The position numbers and the translations under genes are program-made. Under the pieces are notes generated by a model. The model was given only the letters and a program-made list of their open reading frames with translations. It ran no database searches and had not been told where the DNA came from. Below, piece by piece: positions 7,411 through 13,820 of a stretch of 64,000 bases of DNA (positions are counted from its first letter, which is position 1; the number at the start of each line of letters is the position of its first letter). This DNA is from a virus: positions 1 to 64,000 of IMG/VR virus record IMGVR_UViG_3300044716_001642; one strand, given 5' to 3'.

Positions 7411-7438
7411 TGGACATTAAGAAACCTTGTGATACCTT
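7411..7438 (+). promoter_or_regulatory. leaderless-type sigma70 promoter
   Basis: TGGACA 7411-7416, 16-bp spacer, TACCTT 7433-7438, six bases to the ATG at 7445. Confidence 0.75.
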
Positions 7439-7444
7439 AAATCC

Positions 7445-7684
7445 ATGACAACAACACCAACCACCACGAAAGCAATGAAGAAAAAGACAACAAACCGCTG
7501 GAGGCTGTCTATAACTTACCCGTCTGGGCATGGCATAGCCGAAACATTCGCAGTTGGCGCAACTAAACAGCAAACTCTGTATAGATGGTTTCTGCAATTT
7601 TATTGTGGCAGTGTTCCATCTGGCGCTCGCATCCCTAAAAATGCAATCTCTATCACTTGGATGAAAATTTTTCCTTCAAAATAA
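7445..7684 (+). CDS. small hypothetical early protein
   Basis: 79 residues, basic, with a Thr/Lys-rich N-terminus (MTTTPTTTKAMKKKTTN) and WRLSITYPSGHGIAETFAVGATKQQTLYRWF behind it. The latter reads like a small beta-hairpin plus helix module. No family recognised. Leaderless promoter directly upstream; the -35 box of the next promoter begins right behind the stop. Confidence 0.65.
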   Translation: MTTTPTTTKAMKKKTTNRWRLSITYPSGHGIAETFAVGATKQQTLYRWFLQFYCGSVPSGARIPKNAISITWMKIFPSK

Positions 7685-7687
7685 TCC

Positions 7688-7716
7688 TTGACACCATCAA
7701 CTTTAACCATTAAATT
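7688..7716 (+). promoter_or_regulatory. sigma70-like promoter
   Basis: TTGACA, 17-bp spacer, TAAATT; a leader of about 14 bases (AAAACTCAAAAC) then leads to the ATG at 7730. Confidence 0.65.
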
Positions 7717-7729
7717 AAAAACTCAAAAC

Positions 7730-8230
7730 ATGAATACAACAAACACCCAAACCCAAAACTCCAACCTCATCATCTCGCTCTACGGCTCTGAAATTGCCGT
7801 TGGCATCGAAGGAACACGCGAGGAAATCAACCAGCAATTCAACCGCTTTTTCAACATGGGAGGGGCAGCACCAAACTGCACTGCCGCTTTCTGCTCTGAA
7901 GACTCTGACGCTGGCGACAATTACATTCACTTCTTGAGCGACCGCTTCGCTTACTTCCTCTCTGACGAAGAGGCAATGATTAAAGCCCTTGAGACTGAAC
8001 AACTTATGATTGCAAACTCCAAACCCAATCCCGAACATAAAGGCAAGAAAGACGGCATTCTTAATGAGGTAAAAACTTTAGCCAAAGATCTTTACAAAAG
8101 TATCAAGCGCGAGAACTTCATGCTTTACAAAACCTCGGAACAGGTTGCGTTCAAGAAACTTGACGGCGGCGCACCTTCGCTGGATATGTCATCGCTCAAC
8201 TTCTTCTCGACTCACGCCCATGTGAGTTGA
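7730..8230 (+). CDS. hypothetical early protein
   Basis: 166 residues. An Asn/Thr/Gln-rich start is followed by LIISLYGSEIAVGIEGTREEINQQFNRFF, a Cys/Asp-rich middle (CTAAFCSEDSDAGDNYIHFLSDRF) and a Lys-rich helical part. No recognised family. The frame is open upstream to 7688 but overlaps the promoter, so 7730 is the start. A 69-nt element follows the stop. Confidence 0.7.
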   Translation: MNTTNTQTQNSNLIISLYGSEIAVGIEGTREEINQQFNRFFNMGGAAPNCTAAFCSEDSDAGDNYIHFLSDRFAYFLSDEEAMIKALETEQLMIANSKPNPEHKGKKDGILNEVKTLAKDLYKSIKRENFMLYKTSEQVAFKKLDGGAPSLDMSSLNFFSTHAHVS

Positions 8231-8240
8231 GGAAATCCCC

Positions 8241-8309
8241 TTAAGTTGCTGAATATCAACGACTTAGGGGCCCCTCGGGCCCGCAAGGCCTTGCTACTCA
8301 ACGCTTTAC
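8241..8309 (+). repeat. 69-nt palindromic intergenic element, copy 6
   Basis: TTAAGTTG...CAACGACTTA first arm, perfect core, second arm ending in CTTTACA. Confidence 0.9.
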
Positions 8310-8313
8310 AACT

Positions 8314-8397
8314 TGGCACGAGAATTGAATAGCCCGATCTAAAACTTGGCACGCTTTTTGAATATCTCAATCAGAGGCCTGGCACGCTTCTTGAATA
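8314..8397 (+). promoter_or_regulatory. three sigma54-like motifs
   Basis: TGGCAC-N5-TTGA at 8314, 8347 and 8380, evenly spaced by 33 bases. The 33-base spacing of neighbouring motifs recurs at the other copies. Confidence 0.5.
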
Positions 8398-8452
8398 GCT
8401 GTGAGAGGGTTAAAAATAAAAATGAAAAAAAATAAAAAAAATCCCTTGCCTA

Positions 8453-8482
8453 TTCTGTCAAATAAGACTATTCTCTTTCTTG
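8453..8482 (+). promoter_or_regulatory. sigma70-like promoter
   Basis: TTGCCT, 17-bp spacer, TATTCT, preceded by an A-run; a leader of about 25 A/C-rich bases precedes the ATG at 8504. Confidence 0.6.
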
Positions 8483-8503
8483 TAATCAACACCACCAAAC
8501 ACC

Positions 8504-9175
8504 ATGACATTACTTGCCACCAATACCAAACTCGAAAAAGGAACCAAACTCGACTGGACGACAAAAGGTCTGTCCCTCGCTCCTGCTAACCTCTCTGGAA
8601 AACAGCTCTGCCCTCACCGCTCCGCTGGCTGTGAACTCGCCTGCCTCAACACCGCTGGCATGGGCGTATTCTCCAATGTTCAAGAGGCTCGAATCAATAA
8701 AACCCGCTTTCTGATCGAGAAACGCGCCGACTTTCTAGCGGCTCTCAACAAGGAACTCGTCAACCTCAACAAACGAGCAGGCAAGGGTCAGAAAATTGCT
8801 GTGCGCCTCAATGTTCTTTCCGATCTGCCTTGGCATAACATGATCGACATGAAGAGCTTCGAGAATCTTCATTTTTATGATTATACTCCTAACATGGGTC
8901 GCATGATCCAATTCTTAAATGGAGAACTCCCTGCAAACTATCACCTTACATTCAGCCGCAAAGAAAATAATCAGGCTAAGGTTGAATTGATCGTTGCAAT
9001 GGGCGGCAATGTCGCGGTCGTGTTCGACAAACTCCCCGAAAGCTATCTCGGCAAGCAAGTTGTGGACGGTGACGCAACCGACTTGCGATTCCTTGATGCT
9101 AAAGGGGTTATCGTCGGGCTGAAAGCCAAGGGCAAGGGCAAAAAAGACACATCGGGCTTCGTAGTAAAAACATAA
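8504..9175 (+). CDS. GP88-family phage protein
   Basis: 223 residues matching the phage 'gene product 88' family: APANLSGKQLCPHRSAGCELACLNTAG with Cys36, Cys43 and Cys47, followed by SNVQEARINKTRFL and FYDYTPNMGRMI. The three conserved Cys look like a metal or Fe-S site; the biochemical role of the family is not established to my knowledge. The leader is A/C-rich without a Shine-Dalgarno sequence. The start is the first ATG after the promoter and gives the family's usual N-terminus. Confidence 0.8.
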   Translation: MTLLATNTKLEKGTKLDWTTKGLSLAPANLSGKQLCPHRSAGCELACLNTAGMGVFSNVQEARINKTRFLIEKRADFLAALNKELVNLNKRAGKGQKIAVRLNVLSDLPWHNMIDMKSFENLHFYDYTPNMGRMIQFLNGELPANYHLTFSRKENNQAKVELIVAMGGNVAVVFDKLPESYLGKQVVDGDATDLRFLDAKGVIVGLKAKGKGKKDTSGFVVKT

Positions 9176-9208
9176 CATGAAAGGACATACAACAAAAACA
9201 AACTATAA

Positions 9209-9274
9209 ATGGAACTCACTATCATTCTTGGCTTTATACTTGGCATTTTTATGCTCTACTCTTCTAAAAATTAA
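9209..9274 (+). CDS. single-helix membrane microprotein
   Basis: 21 residues beginning MELTIILGFILGIFML and ending in Ser-Lys-Asn. It is a near-twin of the frame at 6468 at both protein and DNA level. It lies between the GP88 gene and the promoter of the next gene. Confidence 0.55.
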   Translation: MELTIILGFILGIFMLYSSKN

Positions 9275-9290
9275 ATCAAAAAAAATTAAC

Positions 9291-9319
9291 TTGACAAAAC
9301 AAACCAAAAAACCTATAAA
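9291..9319 (+). promoter_or_regulatory. leaderless-type sigma70 promoter
   Basis: TTGACA 9291-9296, 17-bp spacer, TATAAA 9314-9319, seven bases to the ATG at 9327. Near-consensus. Confidence 0.8.
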
Positions 9320-9326
9320 TAATAAT

Positions 9327-9662
9327 ATGATTAACCTCACTAAAACCAACAAAACCAACAACATGAACACAAACAACCGCAAAGCTCAACAACTCGCTTC
9401 ACTCATCACTGAAATCGTAATTAACAAGGGAACCTGCTTTGCAGGATTCACTTACAACGGCAAACGCCGCAACCTCACCCTCGGCGCAAAAATGGCTGGT
9501 CGCCTCGCTGGCGGCACTTCATGGGGCAAGACATACGCCAATGGCGCGATTGTAGAGCATAATAATAATCTTTATCTCCAAGGCGTTCCTAATAATGAGG
9601 ATACGACTGCCGTGGTGAAGCGGTTCAAACTCGCCGAAGTTGATAACTTTGTAATTGGTTAG
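9327..9662 (+). CDS. early protein, AGGxxWGK paralogue family (copy B)
   Basis: 111 residues from the ATG set by the promoter (a second ATG at 9363 gives 99 residues). LAGGTSWGKTYANGA, YLQGVPN and VVKRFKL align with the 4105-4437 protein, marking an in-window duplication with strong divergence. No external family recognised. It is followed by a classical intrinsic terminator and then element copy 7. Confidence 0.75.
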   Translation: MINLTKTNKTNNMNTNNRKAQQLASLITEIVINKGTCFAGFTYNGKRRNLTLGAKMAGRLAGGTSWGKTYANGAIVEHNNNLYLQGVPNNEDTTAVVKRFKLAEVDNFVIG

Positions 9663-9682
9663 TGGTCAGGGTATAAGGGTAG

Positions 9683-9715
9683 AAACGCGCCTTGTGGTGG
9701 GGCGCGTTTCTTTTT
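9683..9715 (+). terminator. intrinsic terminator
   Basis: Perfect 9-bp stem AAACGCGCC/GGCGCGTTT (9683-9691 with 9701-9709), nine-base loop, then CTTTTT. Confidence 0.85.
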
Positions 9716-9733
9716 GCCCAGAAGCCTTTCCTC

Positions 9734-9802
9734 GTAAGTTGCTCAGCATCAACGACTTACGGGCCCCTCGGGCCCCTAAAGCATTGACGATCAACGAGTT
9801 AC
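9734..9802 (+). repeat. 69-nt palindromic intergenic element, copy 7
   Basis: Core variant CGGGCCCCTCGGGCCC. It follows a separate intrinsic terminator, so the element is not simply the terminator itself. Confidence 0.9.
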
Positions 9803-9806
9803 AACT

Positions 9807-9824
9807 TGGCATGGATCATGCTTG
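9807..9824 (+). promoter_or_regulatory. sigma54-like motif
   Basis: TGGCAT-N5-ATGCTT; last of the series on the plus strand. Confidence 0.4.
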
Positions 9825-9853
9825 CATGGCAGAATAAAAATTAAAAAAATATC

Positions 9854-9882
9854 TTGACCAATAATCAAGGAGCTTGTAAGAT
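9854..9882 (+). promoter_or_regulatory. sigma70-like promoter
   Basis: TTGACC 9854-9859, 17-bp spacer, TAAGAT 9877-9882, ten bases to the ATG at 9893. Confidence 0.65.
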
Positions 9883-9892
9883 CAATACTGTA

Positions 9893-10060
9893 ATGAATAA
9901 AGTTTATATTGTTTTCAAAGAAGAAGATTATGCAGCAGATAGATTGTTGTCTATTCATGCCACAGAAGAAGGAGCCAAAAAAGAATGCCAAATACGCTTT
10001 GAGCGTCTCGGTGGCGCAATAGATCCTTACTATTGGGAAGAAACAGAAGTTCAACCATAA
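9893..10060 (+). CDS. DUF7336-like small phage protein
   Basis: 55 residues: MNKVYIVFKEEDYAADRLLSIHATEEGAKKE matches the pattern of small phage proteins (DUF7336 type) that begin with K-V-Y-I-V, then a loop and a helix with 'S-T-E-E-A'. Function not known. The frame extends upstream into the promoter; 9893 is the promoter-consistent start. Confidence 0.6.
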   Translation: MNKVYIVFKEEDYAADRLLSIHATEEGAKKECQIRFERLGGAIDPYYWEETEVQP

Positions 10061-10068
10061 AAATATCC

Positions 10069-10097
10069 TTGACCATTGTATAAAATTATAGCATACT
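10069..10097 (+). promoter_or_regulatory. sigma70-like promoter with conserved spacer
   Basis: TTGACC 10069-10074, spacer starting ATTGTATAAAATT, CATACT 10092-10097, ten bases to the ATG at 10108. The spacer sequence recurs at 12589, 19366 and 27732. Confidence 0.65.
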
Positions 10098-10107
10098 CTT
10101 TTCTGTT

Positions 10108-10323
10108 ATGAACACCATCACTCGAACACCACAAATCAACATCGGCGACGACATCACCTTGAACGACGAGAAGGAGGGACGCGTTCTCTCCAAGACCATC
10201 GCGGGAATCTTGACCAACATTTTTGATGGCGAGGGCTACATTCGCAAAGTAAAGCCAACCGAAATCATTGCGCTTCGTCGTGGTAGCAATTTCTTCAAAG
10301 TCTCAATCAAGTCAAACATTTAA
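10108..10323 (+). CDS. small hypothetical early protein
   Basis: 71 residues with alternating hydrophobic pattern (INIGDDITLNDEKEGRVLSKTIAGILTNIFDGEGYIRKV) suggesting a small beta barrel, like many phage 'KOW/SH3-like' proteins, but no clear family. Followed after 45 bases, with an ACCAAC-repeat leader, by the next gene. Confidence 0.65.
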   Translation: MNTITRTPQINIGDDITLNDEKEGRVLSKTIAGILTNIFDGEGYIRKVKPTEIIALRRGSNFFKVSIKSNI

Positions 10324-10368
10324 TCTCATTTTAATTCAACCAACAAACCAACAAACCAACCAAACAAA

Positions 10369-10596
10369 ATGAAAATCACACGCAAATCACCATTGACAGG
10401 AATCACCCGCACCAAAGAAATTGATGTCACGATTGAGCAAATCTTAGCATGGGAAGAGGGCGAACTCATCCAGAACGCAATGCCGCAACTCTCGGCGGAC
10501 GACAGGGAGTTCGTAAAGACAGGGATCACAGGGGAAGAGTGGGATCAACTCTTTGGCGGCTCTGAGGAAGCAGAACAGGAGGAGGAACTTGTATGA
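10369..10596 (+). CDS. small acidic hypothetical protein
   Basis: 75 residues, ending in an acidic tail (GGSEEAEQEEELV). ITRKSPLTGITRTKEIDVTIEQILAWEEGELIQNAMPQLSADDREFVKTGIT is a pattern I have seen in phage hypothetical proteins (DUF-type, 'L.WE.G.LIQ.A.P.L...ERE.I.TG.T'); no function known. The leader is an ACCAAC repeat without a Shine-Dalgarno sequence. Its stop overlaps the next start (ATGA). Confidence 0.7.
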   Translation: MKITRKSPLTGITRTKEIDVTIEQILAWEEGELIQNAMPQLSADDREFVKTGITGEEWDQLFGGSEEAEQEEELV

Positions 10597-10892
10597 GAAA
10601 TACAACCTCACAAGATAAGTGGCTAATGGTCTTAAACTTAGCTGGACAACTGCATGATGTTCTCTTTGATGGAAAAGATGTTTATGACTACAATTTTCCA
10701 ACAGAAAAAATTCATAAGATTAAAACTCTCTGCGGATTAGTCATTGACCATGATACACTTGCAAAAATTTGTTCAGAGAAAATGATTGGTAAGAAAGTTG
10801 TATCTTCTGCATTTGATGGTAGATGGATGACAGAGGATGTGAATACGCCTTTCACTCTCTCGGTAGCTTCTGAAACCTACTGGTCTTCATAA
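10593..10892 (+). CDS. hypothetical protein
   Basis: 99 residues, start overlapping the previous stop by four bases (translational coupling). It has WLMVLNLAGQLHDVLFDGKDVYDYNF and a C-terminal part ending TYWSS. No family recognised. A 69-nt element starts four bases behind the stop. Confidence 0.65.
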   Translation: MRNTTSQDKWLMVLNLAGQLHDVLFDGKDVYDYNFPTEKIHKIKTLCGLVIDHDTLAKICSEKMIGKKVVSSAFDGRWMTEDVNTPFTLSVASETYWSS

Positions 10893-10895
10893 AGC

Positions 10896-10956
10896 GTTAA
10901 GCCCCAGCGGTTTAGGGGCCCCTCCGGCCCGTAAGTGGTTGGTATTGAACATGTTA
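10896..10956 (+). repeat. palindromic intergenic element, copy 8 (shortened)
   Basis: About 61 nt; the first arm is shorter (GTTAAGCCCCAGCGGTTTA) but the GGGGCCCCTCCGGCCC core and second arm are kept. Confidence 0.8.
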
Positions 10957-11092
10957 TGCATGCGTATACATATACCCATAAGTGTATGCAGAACTATCCC
11001 CGCCCTCATTATTTGCATTATTTACGGCCACCTAGGCCGCTATTTGCCCAAATTTTTTTTCTTTTTTTTGAATTTTTATTTTGAAATTTTTA

Positions 11093-11121
11093 TTGACAAT
11101 GGTGTAAAAAGACACTATATT
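11093..11121 (+). promoter_or_regulatory. strong sigma70 promoter for the large RNA and tRNAs
   Basis: TTGACA 11093-11098, 17-bp spacer, TATATT 11116-11121, preceded by about 50 bases of T/A-rich sequence. A second match (TTGACA 11201, 16 bp, TAGATA 11223-11228) lies inside the transcript. Confidence 0.75.
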
Positions 11122-11127
11122 AGTTTT

Positions 11128-11731
11128 ATAAGGTAGTTGGTTCCCGATGATCCAATGGGACTGGGCTTACTCGGTCGAAAACAAAATCGGAAATTGATTT
11201 TTGACATTTTATTTTTGTTTGGTAGATAGAGTAGTAATACCTATCCCTGTGCAATCGAAAGAGGAGTGGTGCTTAATAAGGCGTTTCGTGTGCATTCGTA
11301 TGCATCGCAGCCGCTTGCCAAATAGATTTTTAGTAGACCCGCCATGCCTCTCACTTGCAATGAGTAGTTTCTAAAGTACACGGCAACTAAGTAAGTTGAT
11401 GCACACTTTGGCGGGTGTTCTTTTACCAAGCGCAGATGCTCGCAAAGCTCTACCGCGATGGGCGACAATGCAATGTTTCCGGAAACAACATTTAACCCAT
11501 AGGGAACTTCAGAAGAAGTCTTGGTAATAATTCTAAAACTGGAATGTTAGCTTAGAGGCAGCTATCATCTAAGGAGTGGGACTGGACGTGGAGAACTGGT
11601 AATTAGTATGGACACAATTCAAATAAGCCATACATCCTATTTATAGGTGCGGAGATGACCGTGAATTGCGTTTCACAGGACGAAGAAATTCGTAACCCCT
11701 TTGGCGTAAAAGCACACCAGTAAATTTTATA
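11128..11731 (+). ncRNA. large structured RNA of unknown class, with 23S L11-domain-like module
   Basis: About 600 bases without a usable reading frame lie between a near-consensus promoter and two tRNA genes. Hairpins visible in the sequence include an 8-bp stem ACCCGCCA/TGGCGGGT (11337-11344 with 11409-11416), GTGAA/TTCAC (11661-11665/11672-11676) and ACGAA-GAAA-TTCGT with a GNRA tetraloop (11680-11693). Positions 11545-11575 match E. coli 23S rRNA 1058-1088, the L11-binding GTPase-associated region, in 26 of 31 bases. Size and position next to phage tRNAs recall the GOLLD and ROOL RNAs, known large ornate phage RNAs, but I cannot confirm membership. Ends are inferred from the promoter and the first tRNA. 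Confidence 0.6.
11545..11575 (+). other. L11-binding-region-like RNA motif
   Basis: Contains TGTTAGCTTAGAGGCAGC and ATCATCTAAGGA. Compared with E. coli 23S 1058-1088, five bases differ, all transitions. Two of them, G1062 to A and C1076 to U, are partners and keep the helix-43 pair as A-U. The thiostrepton-site base A1067 is kept. Confidence 0.6.
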
Positions 11732-11817
11732 TGCGGGTTAGACTAGAGGTCAAAGTCAACGGGCTCATATCCCGTAGTCTAATATAGACACGTTTGGTTC
11801 AATTCCAACACCCGCAA
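11732..11817 (+). tRNA. class II tRNA with CAU anticodon
   Basis: Acceptor TGCGGGT/ACCCGCA, D-arm GAC...GTC with GG in the loop, anticodon arm ACGGG-CTCATAT-CCCGT (anticodon CAU), a long variable arm with perfect hairpin GTCTA-ATA-TAGAC, and a T-arm with TTCAATT and one bulged base. Long variable arms are normal for Leu, Ser and Tyr tRNAs, not for CAU tRNAs, so its charging identity is open. Confidence 0.75.
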
Positions 11818-11826
11818 ATTTTTTAA

Positions 11827-11899
11827 CGAATAGTGGCCTAATGGCTAAGGCACCCCGTTTGGGGCGGAGGGATTGGAAGTTCAAGTCTTCCCTATTCGA
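11827..11899 (+). tRNA. tRNA-Pro (UGG)
   Basis: Acceptor CGAATAG/CTATTCG, D-stem GCC/GGC, anticodon loop TTTGGGG (anticodon TGG with G37), T-arm GGAAG-TTCAAGT-CTTCC. One C-A mismatch in the anticodon stem. Confidence 0.85.
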
Positions 11900-11904
11900 T
11901 TGAC

Positions 11905-12426
11905 TTAAATCTTCTCCGTAATTTTATTCTTTATTATGGGTGCTATTTTAGTTTCAAATGCTTCATCCATAATCTGTTTTTGTTTTTTTCTACTGCTTAC
12001 TTCTGAGACATTTATAATAAAAAAAGAATAGTTCATATCACACAGCTCTCTAAATTTTATACTATCTTTAAGTTTTACATCCTCAAGCTTCTTCTCTCCG
12101 AATATTGGGAAATAGTGAACTGGTCCATTTACTTCTACCGCTAAAGATATTTCTGGTATGCAAATATCTATCTCAAGACCAGATTGTAAGGTTTTCCTAT
12201 CTGACTGAATGACATTCAAAGAGGGAAATACTTCTTTTATTTTTAAGAGAAGATAATCCTCTGGAAAGCTTATATTTCTTTTGCAACCTTTATTGATATG
12301 AAAATTTTTATTAAAATACCTCATACGGCAAGATTTGCTACAGAATCTTTGATTATGCTTTGCCTTGTTGTGCTTCCTATCTTTCAAGGGTTTAAATAAT
12401 ACATTACATTCTGGACAGTTTATCAT
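11905..12426 (-). CDS. zinc-finger PDDEXK homing endonuclease-like protein
   Basis: 173 residues. The N-terminus has a four-Cys zinc finger (CPEC...CSKSCRMRYF). The C-terminal part has GLEIDICIPEISLAVEVNGPVHY, the signature of the Vsr-like / EDxHD group of PDDEXK nucleases that includes phage homing enzymes such as I-Bth0305I. It lies on the opposite strand only five bases from tRNA-Pro, a typical landing place for such mobile endonuclease genes. AT-rich compared with its early-region neighbours, consistent with transfer. Confidence 0.7.
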   Translation of the reverse strand: MINCPECNVLFKPLKDRKHNKAKHNQRFCSKSCRMRYFNKNFHINKGCKRNISFPEDYLLLKIKEVFPSLNVIQSDRKTLQSGLEIDICIPEISLAVEVNGPVHYFPIFGEKKLEDVKLKDSIKFRELCDMNYSFFIINVSEVSSRKKQKQIMDEAFETKIAPIIKNKITEKI

Positions 12427-12485
12427 ATGCTTATGATTAATTACACTTTTACATAAGCTATTAGACTTGAAAAATATCAGTCACG

Positions 12486-12553
12486 CAAACTTCTCATAAT
12501 CAATAACTTAAGGGCCCATCCGGCCCGTAAAGCCCTCTGCGTCAACAGGTTAT
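12486..12553 (+). repeat. palindromic intergenic element, copy 9 (diverged)
   Basis: CTTAAGGGCCCATCCGGCCCGTAAAG core; arms weaker than in copies 1-7. Directly upstream of the next promoter. Confidence 0.75.
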
Positions 12554-12582
12554 ATTAAATGAATTTTTATTCAAAATAATTC

Positions 12583-12611
12583 TTGACCATTGTATAAAAT
12601 TCCTATACATT
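12583..12611 (+). promoter_or_regulatory. sigma70-like promoter with conserved spacer
   Basis: TTGACC 12583-12588, spacer ATTGTATAAAATTCCTA, TACATT 12606-12611, ten bases to the ATG at 12622. Confidence 0.65.
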
Positions 12612-12621
12612 GATAGATGTT

Positions 12622-13167
12622 ATGAGCAACCTTGTTTCACCACTACTTGTCCCATCAGATATAAGGGAGTTTGCCGAAAATAATGTTAAGAAAGCTCTCG
12701 CCATTGGAGCATCAAAATTAAATATCCACATCCCATTTGAGGGTGTGCAATTTTTCAAAAAGAGCAGGACAGCAGGATATGTCCAACCAATGACCAGTAG
12801 CCTTGTCTATTTGAATCTTGAACTTGTCAAGCAGAATCGCCAGCATTTTGAGAAAGACACGATCCCGCATGAGGTAGCTCACCTGTTTGCAAGAAAACTT
12901 CAAGTGTTGAAGAACCTTCCAGTAGAAGGGGCGCACGGCAAAACTTGGAAAATGGTTATGCGGCGCGTGTATGGTCTTGAGCCAACTCGTTGTCATTCTT
13001 TAGACACGACTGGAATAGGAAAATGCGTTTCGCGCTTCCGATATATCTGTAATTGCAAGAAGCATGAGTTTACTGCAATCCGACATAATAAAGTTCAAAG
13101 CGGCAAGCAGTCTTATCGTTGCGGCTCTTGCAAATCTCGTTTGACATTTCTTTCAAAAATTGATTAA
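12622..13167 (+). CDS. SprT-like zinc metalloprotease
   Basis: 181 residues. HEVAH (residues 83-87) with the downstream GAHGKTWK and RVYG...PTRCHSLD give the SprT/Spartan zinc-metalloprotease core. A C-terminal zinc ribbon follows (two Cys pairs, CNCKKH and RCGSCKSRL). SprT-family proteins cleave proteins crosslinked to DNA; phage members are common but their substrates are unknown. A TTG at 12610 is possible, but the ATG at 12622 fits the promoter spacing and is preferred. Confidence 0.85.
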   Translation: MSNLVSPLLVPSDIREFAENNVKKALAIGASKLNIHIPFEGVQFFKKSRTAGYVQPMTSSLVYLNLELVKQNRQHFEKDTIPHEVAHLFARKLQVLKNLPVEGAHGKTWKMVMRRVYGLEPTRCHSLDTTGIGKCVSRFRYICNCKKHEFTAIRHNKVQSGKQSYRCGSCKSRLTFLSKID

Positions 13168-13207
13168 ATATAAAAGTAGAAAACAACCAACAAACCAAAA
13201 TAAAACC

Positions 13208-13663
13208 ATGCCTAACCATTGCTATAATCAACTCAAAATCTCAAGCGAAGAAGATATTCTAAATGTTCTTAATCCTTACTTGGTATTCAAGGGAGATAAC
13301 GAATACAGCTTTGACTTCAACAAGATCATTCCAGAGCCAGAAACAAATAATGGGGAAGATTGGTATTACTGGAGAATAGAGAACTGGGGGACGAAATGGG
13401 GCGGATATGATGGGAGGCTAAATGAAGATGGTTCAATGTTTTGTTTCAACACAGCTTGGTCCGCTCCGCTTCCAGTAATTAAGAAACTTGCAGAAATCAC
13501 AGGGCTGACTTTCGTTCTTGAATATATTGAAGAGGGATGTTTTTTCTGTGGTCGCTACACGGCTGGAAAAGATGGGGATTACGATGAGTTTTACAATGAG
13601 ATTGGAACAGCCCCGCAAGAACTTCTCGATAGCGTTGGCTACGAGCCATACCAAGAAGAGTGA
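13208..13663 (+). CDS. Api92-like ferredoxin-fold protein (DUF1281 type)
   Basis: 151 residues. It begins MPNHCYNQL and has WRIENWGTKWGGYDG...FNTAWSAPLPVIKKLAEITGLTF, the hallmark of the Api92-like / DUF1281 phage and plasmid family with a ferredoxin-like fold. Their function is not established. The ATG at 13208 follows an ACCAAC-type leader and gives the family's N-terminus. A 69-nt element lies downstream. Confidence 0.8.
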   Translation: MPNHCYNQLKISSEEDILNVLNPYLVFKGDNEYSFDFNKIIPEPETNNGEDWYYWRIENWGTKWGGYDGRLNEDGSMFCFNTAWSAPLPVIKKLAEITGLTFVLEYIEEGCFFCGRYTAGKDGDYDEFYNEIGTAPQELLDSVGYEPYQEE

Positions 13664-13668
13664 TCAAC

Positions 13669-13737
13669 ATAAACCCCTGCGAGTCAATGACTTGCAGGCC
13701 CGTCGGGCCCGTAAGTTCCTGGCGCGCAACGGTTTAT
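13669..13737 (+). repeat. 69-nt palindromic intergenic element, copy 10
   Basis: Core CAGGCCCGTCGGGCCC with both arms present; followed by the promoter TTGCCT...TATAAA of the next gene. Confidence 0.85.
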
Positions 13738-13765
13738 ATTTTTTTAATTTTTATTCAAAATAGTT

Positions 13766-13794
13766 CTTGCCTATTGTCTAAAATAGTTCTATAA
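13766..13794 (+). promoter_or_regulatory. sigma70-like promoter
   Basis: TTGCCT, spacer starting ATTGTCTAAAATAG, TATAAA; similar spacer to the conserved ATTGTATAAAA promoters. The leader ends ACCAACC before the ATG at 13821. Confidence 0.6.
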
Positions 13795-13820
13795 AAGAAT
13801 TATCAACCAAACAACCAACC

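Noticed and set aside
11541-11612. The 23S-like segment as a misassembled or real rRNA fragment.
   Set aside because: Flanking sequence does not match 23S rRNA, and the helix shows a compensating pair change rather than a copy of a host sequence.
11128-11731. The large RNA as tmRNA, RNase P RNA or a group I intron.
   Set aside because: No tmRNA end sequence or tag frame, no conserved RNase P core, and no interrupted gene or intron core motifs were found.
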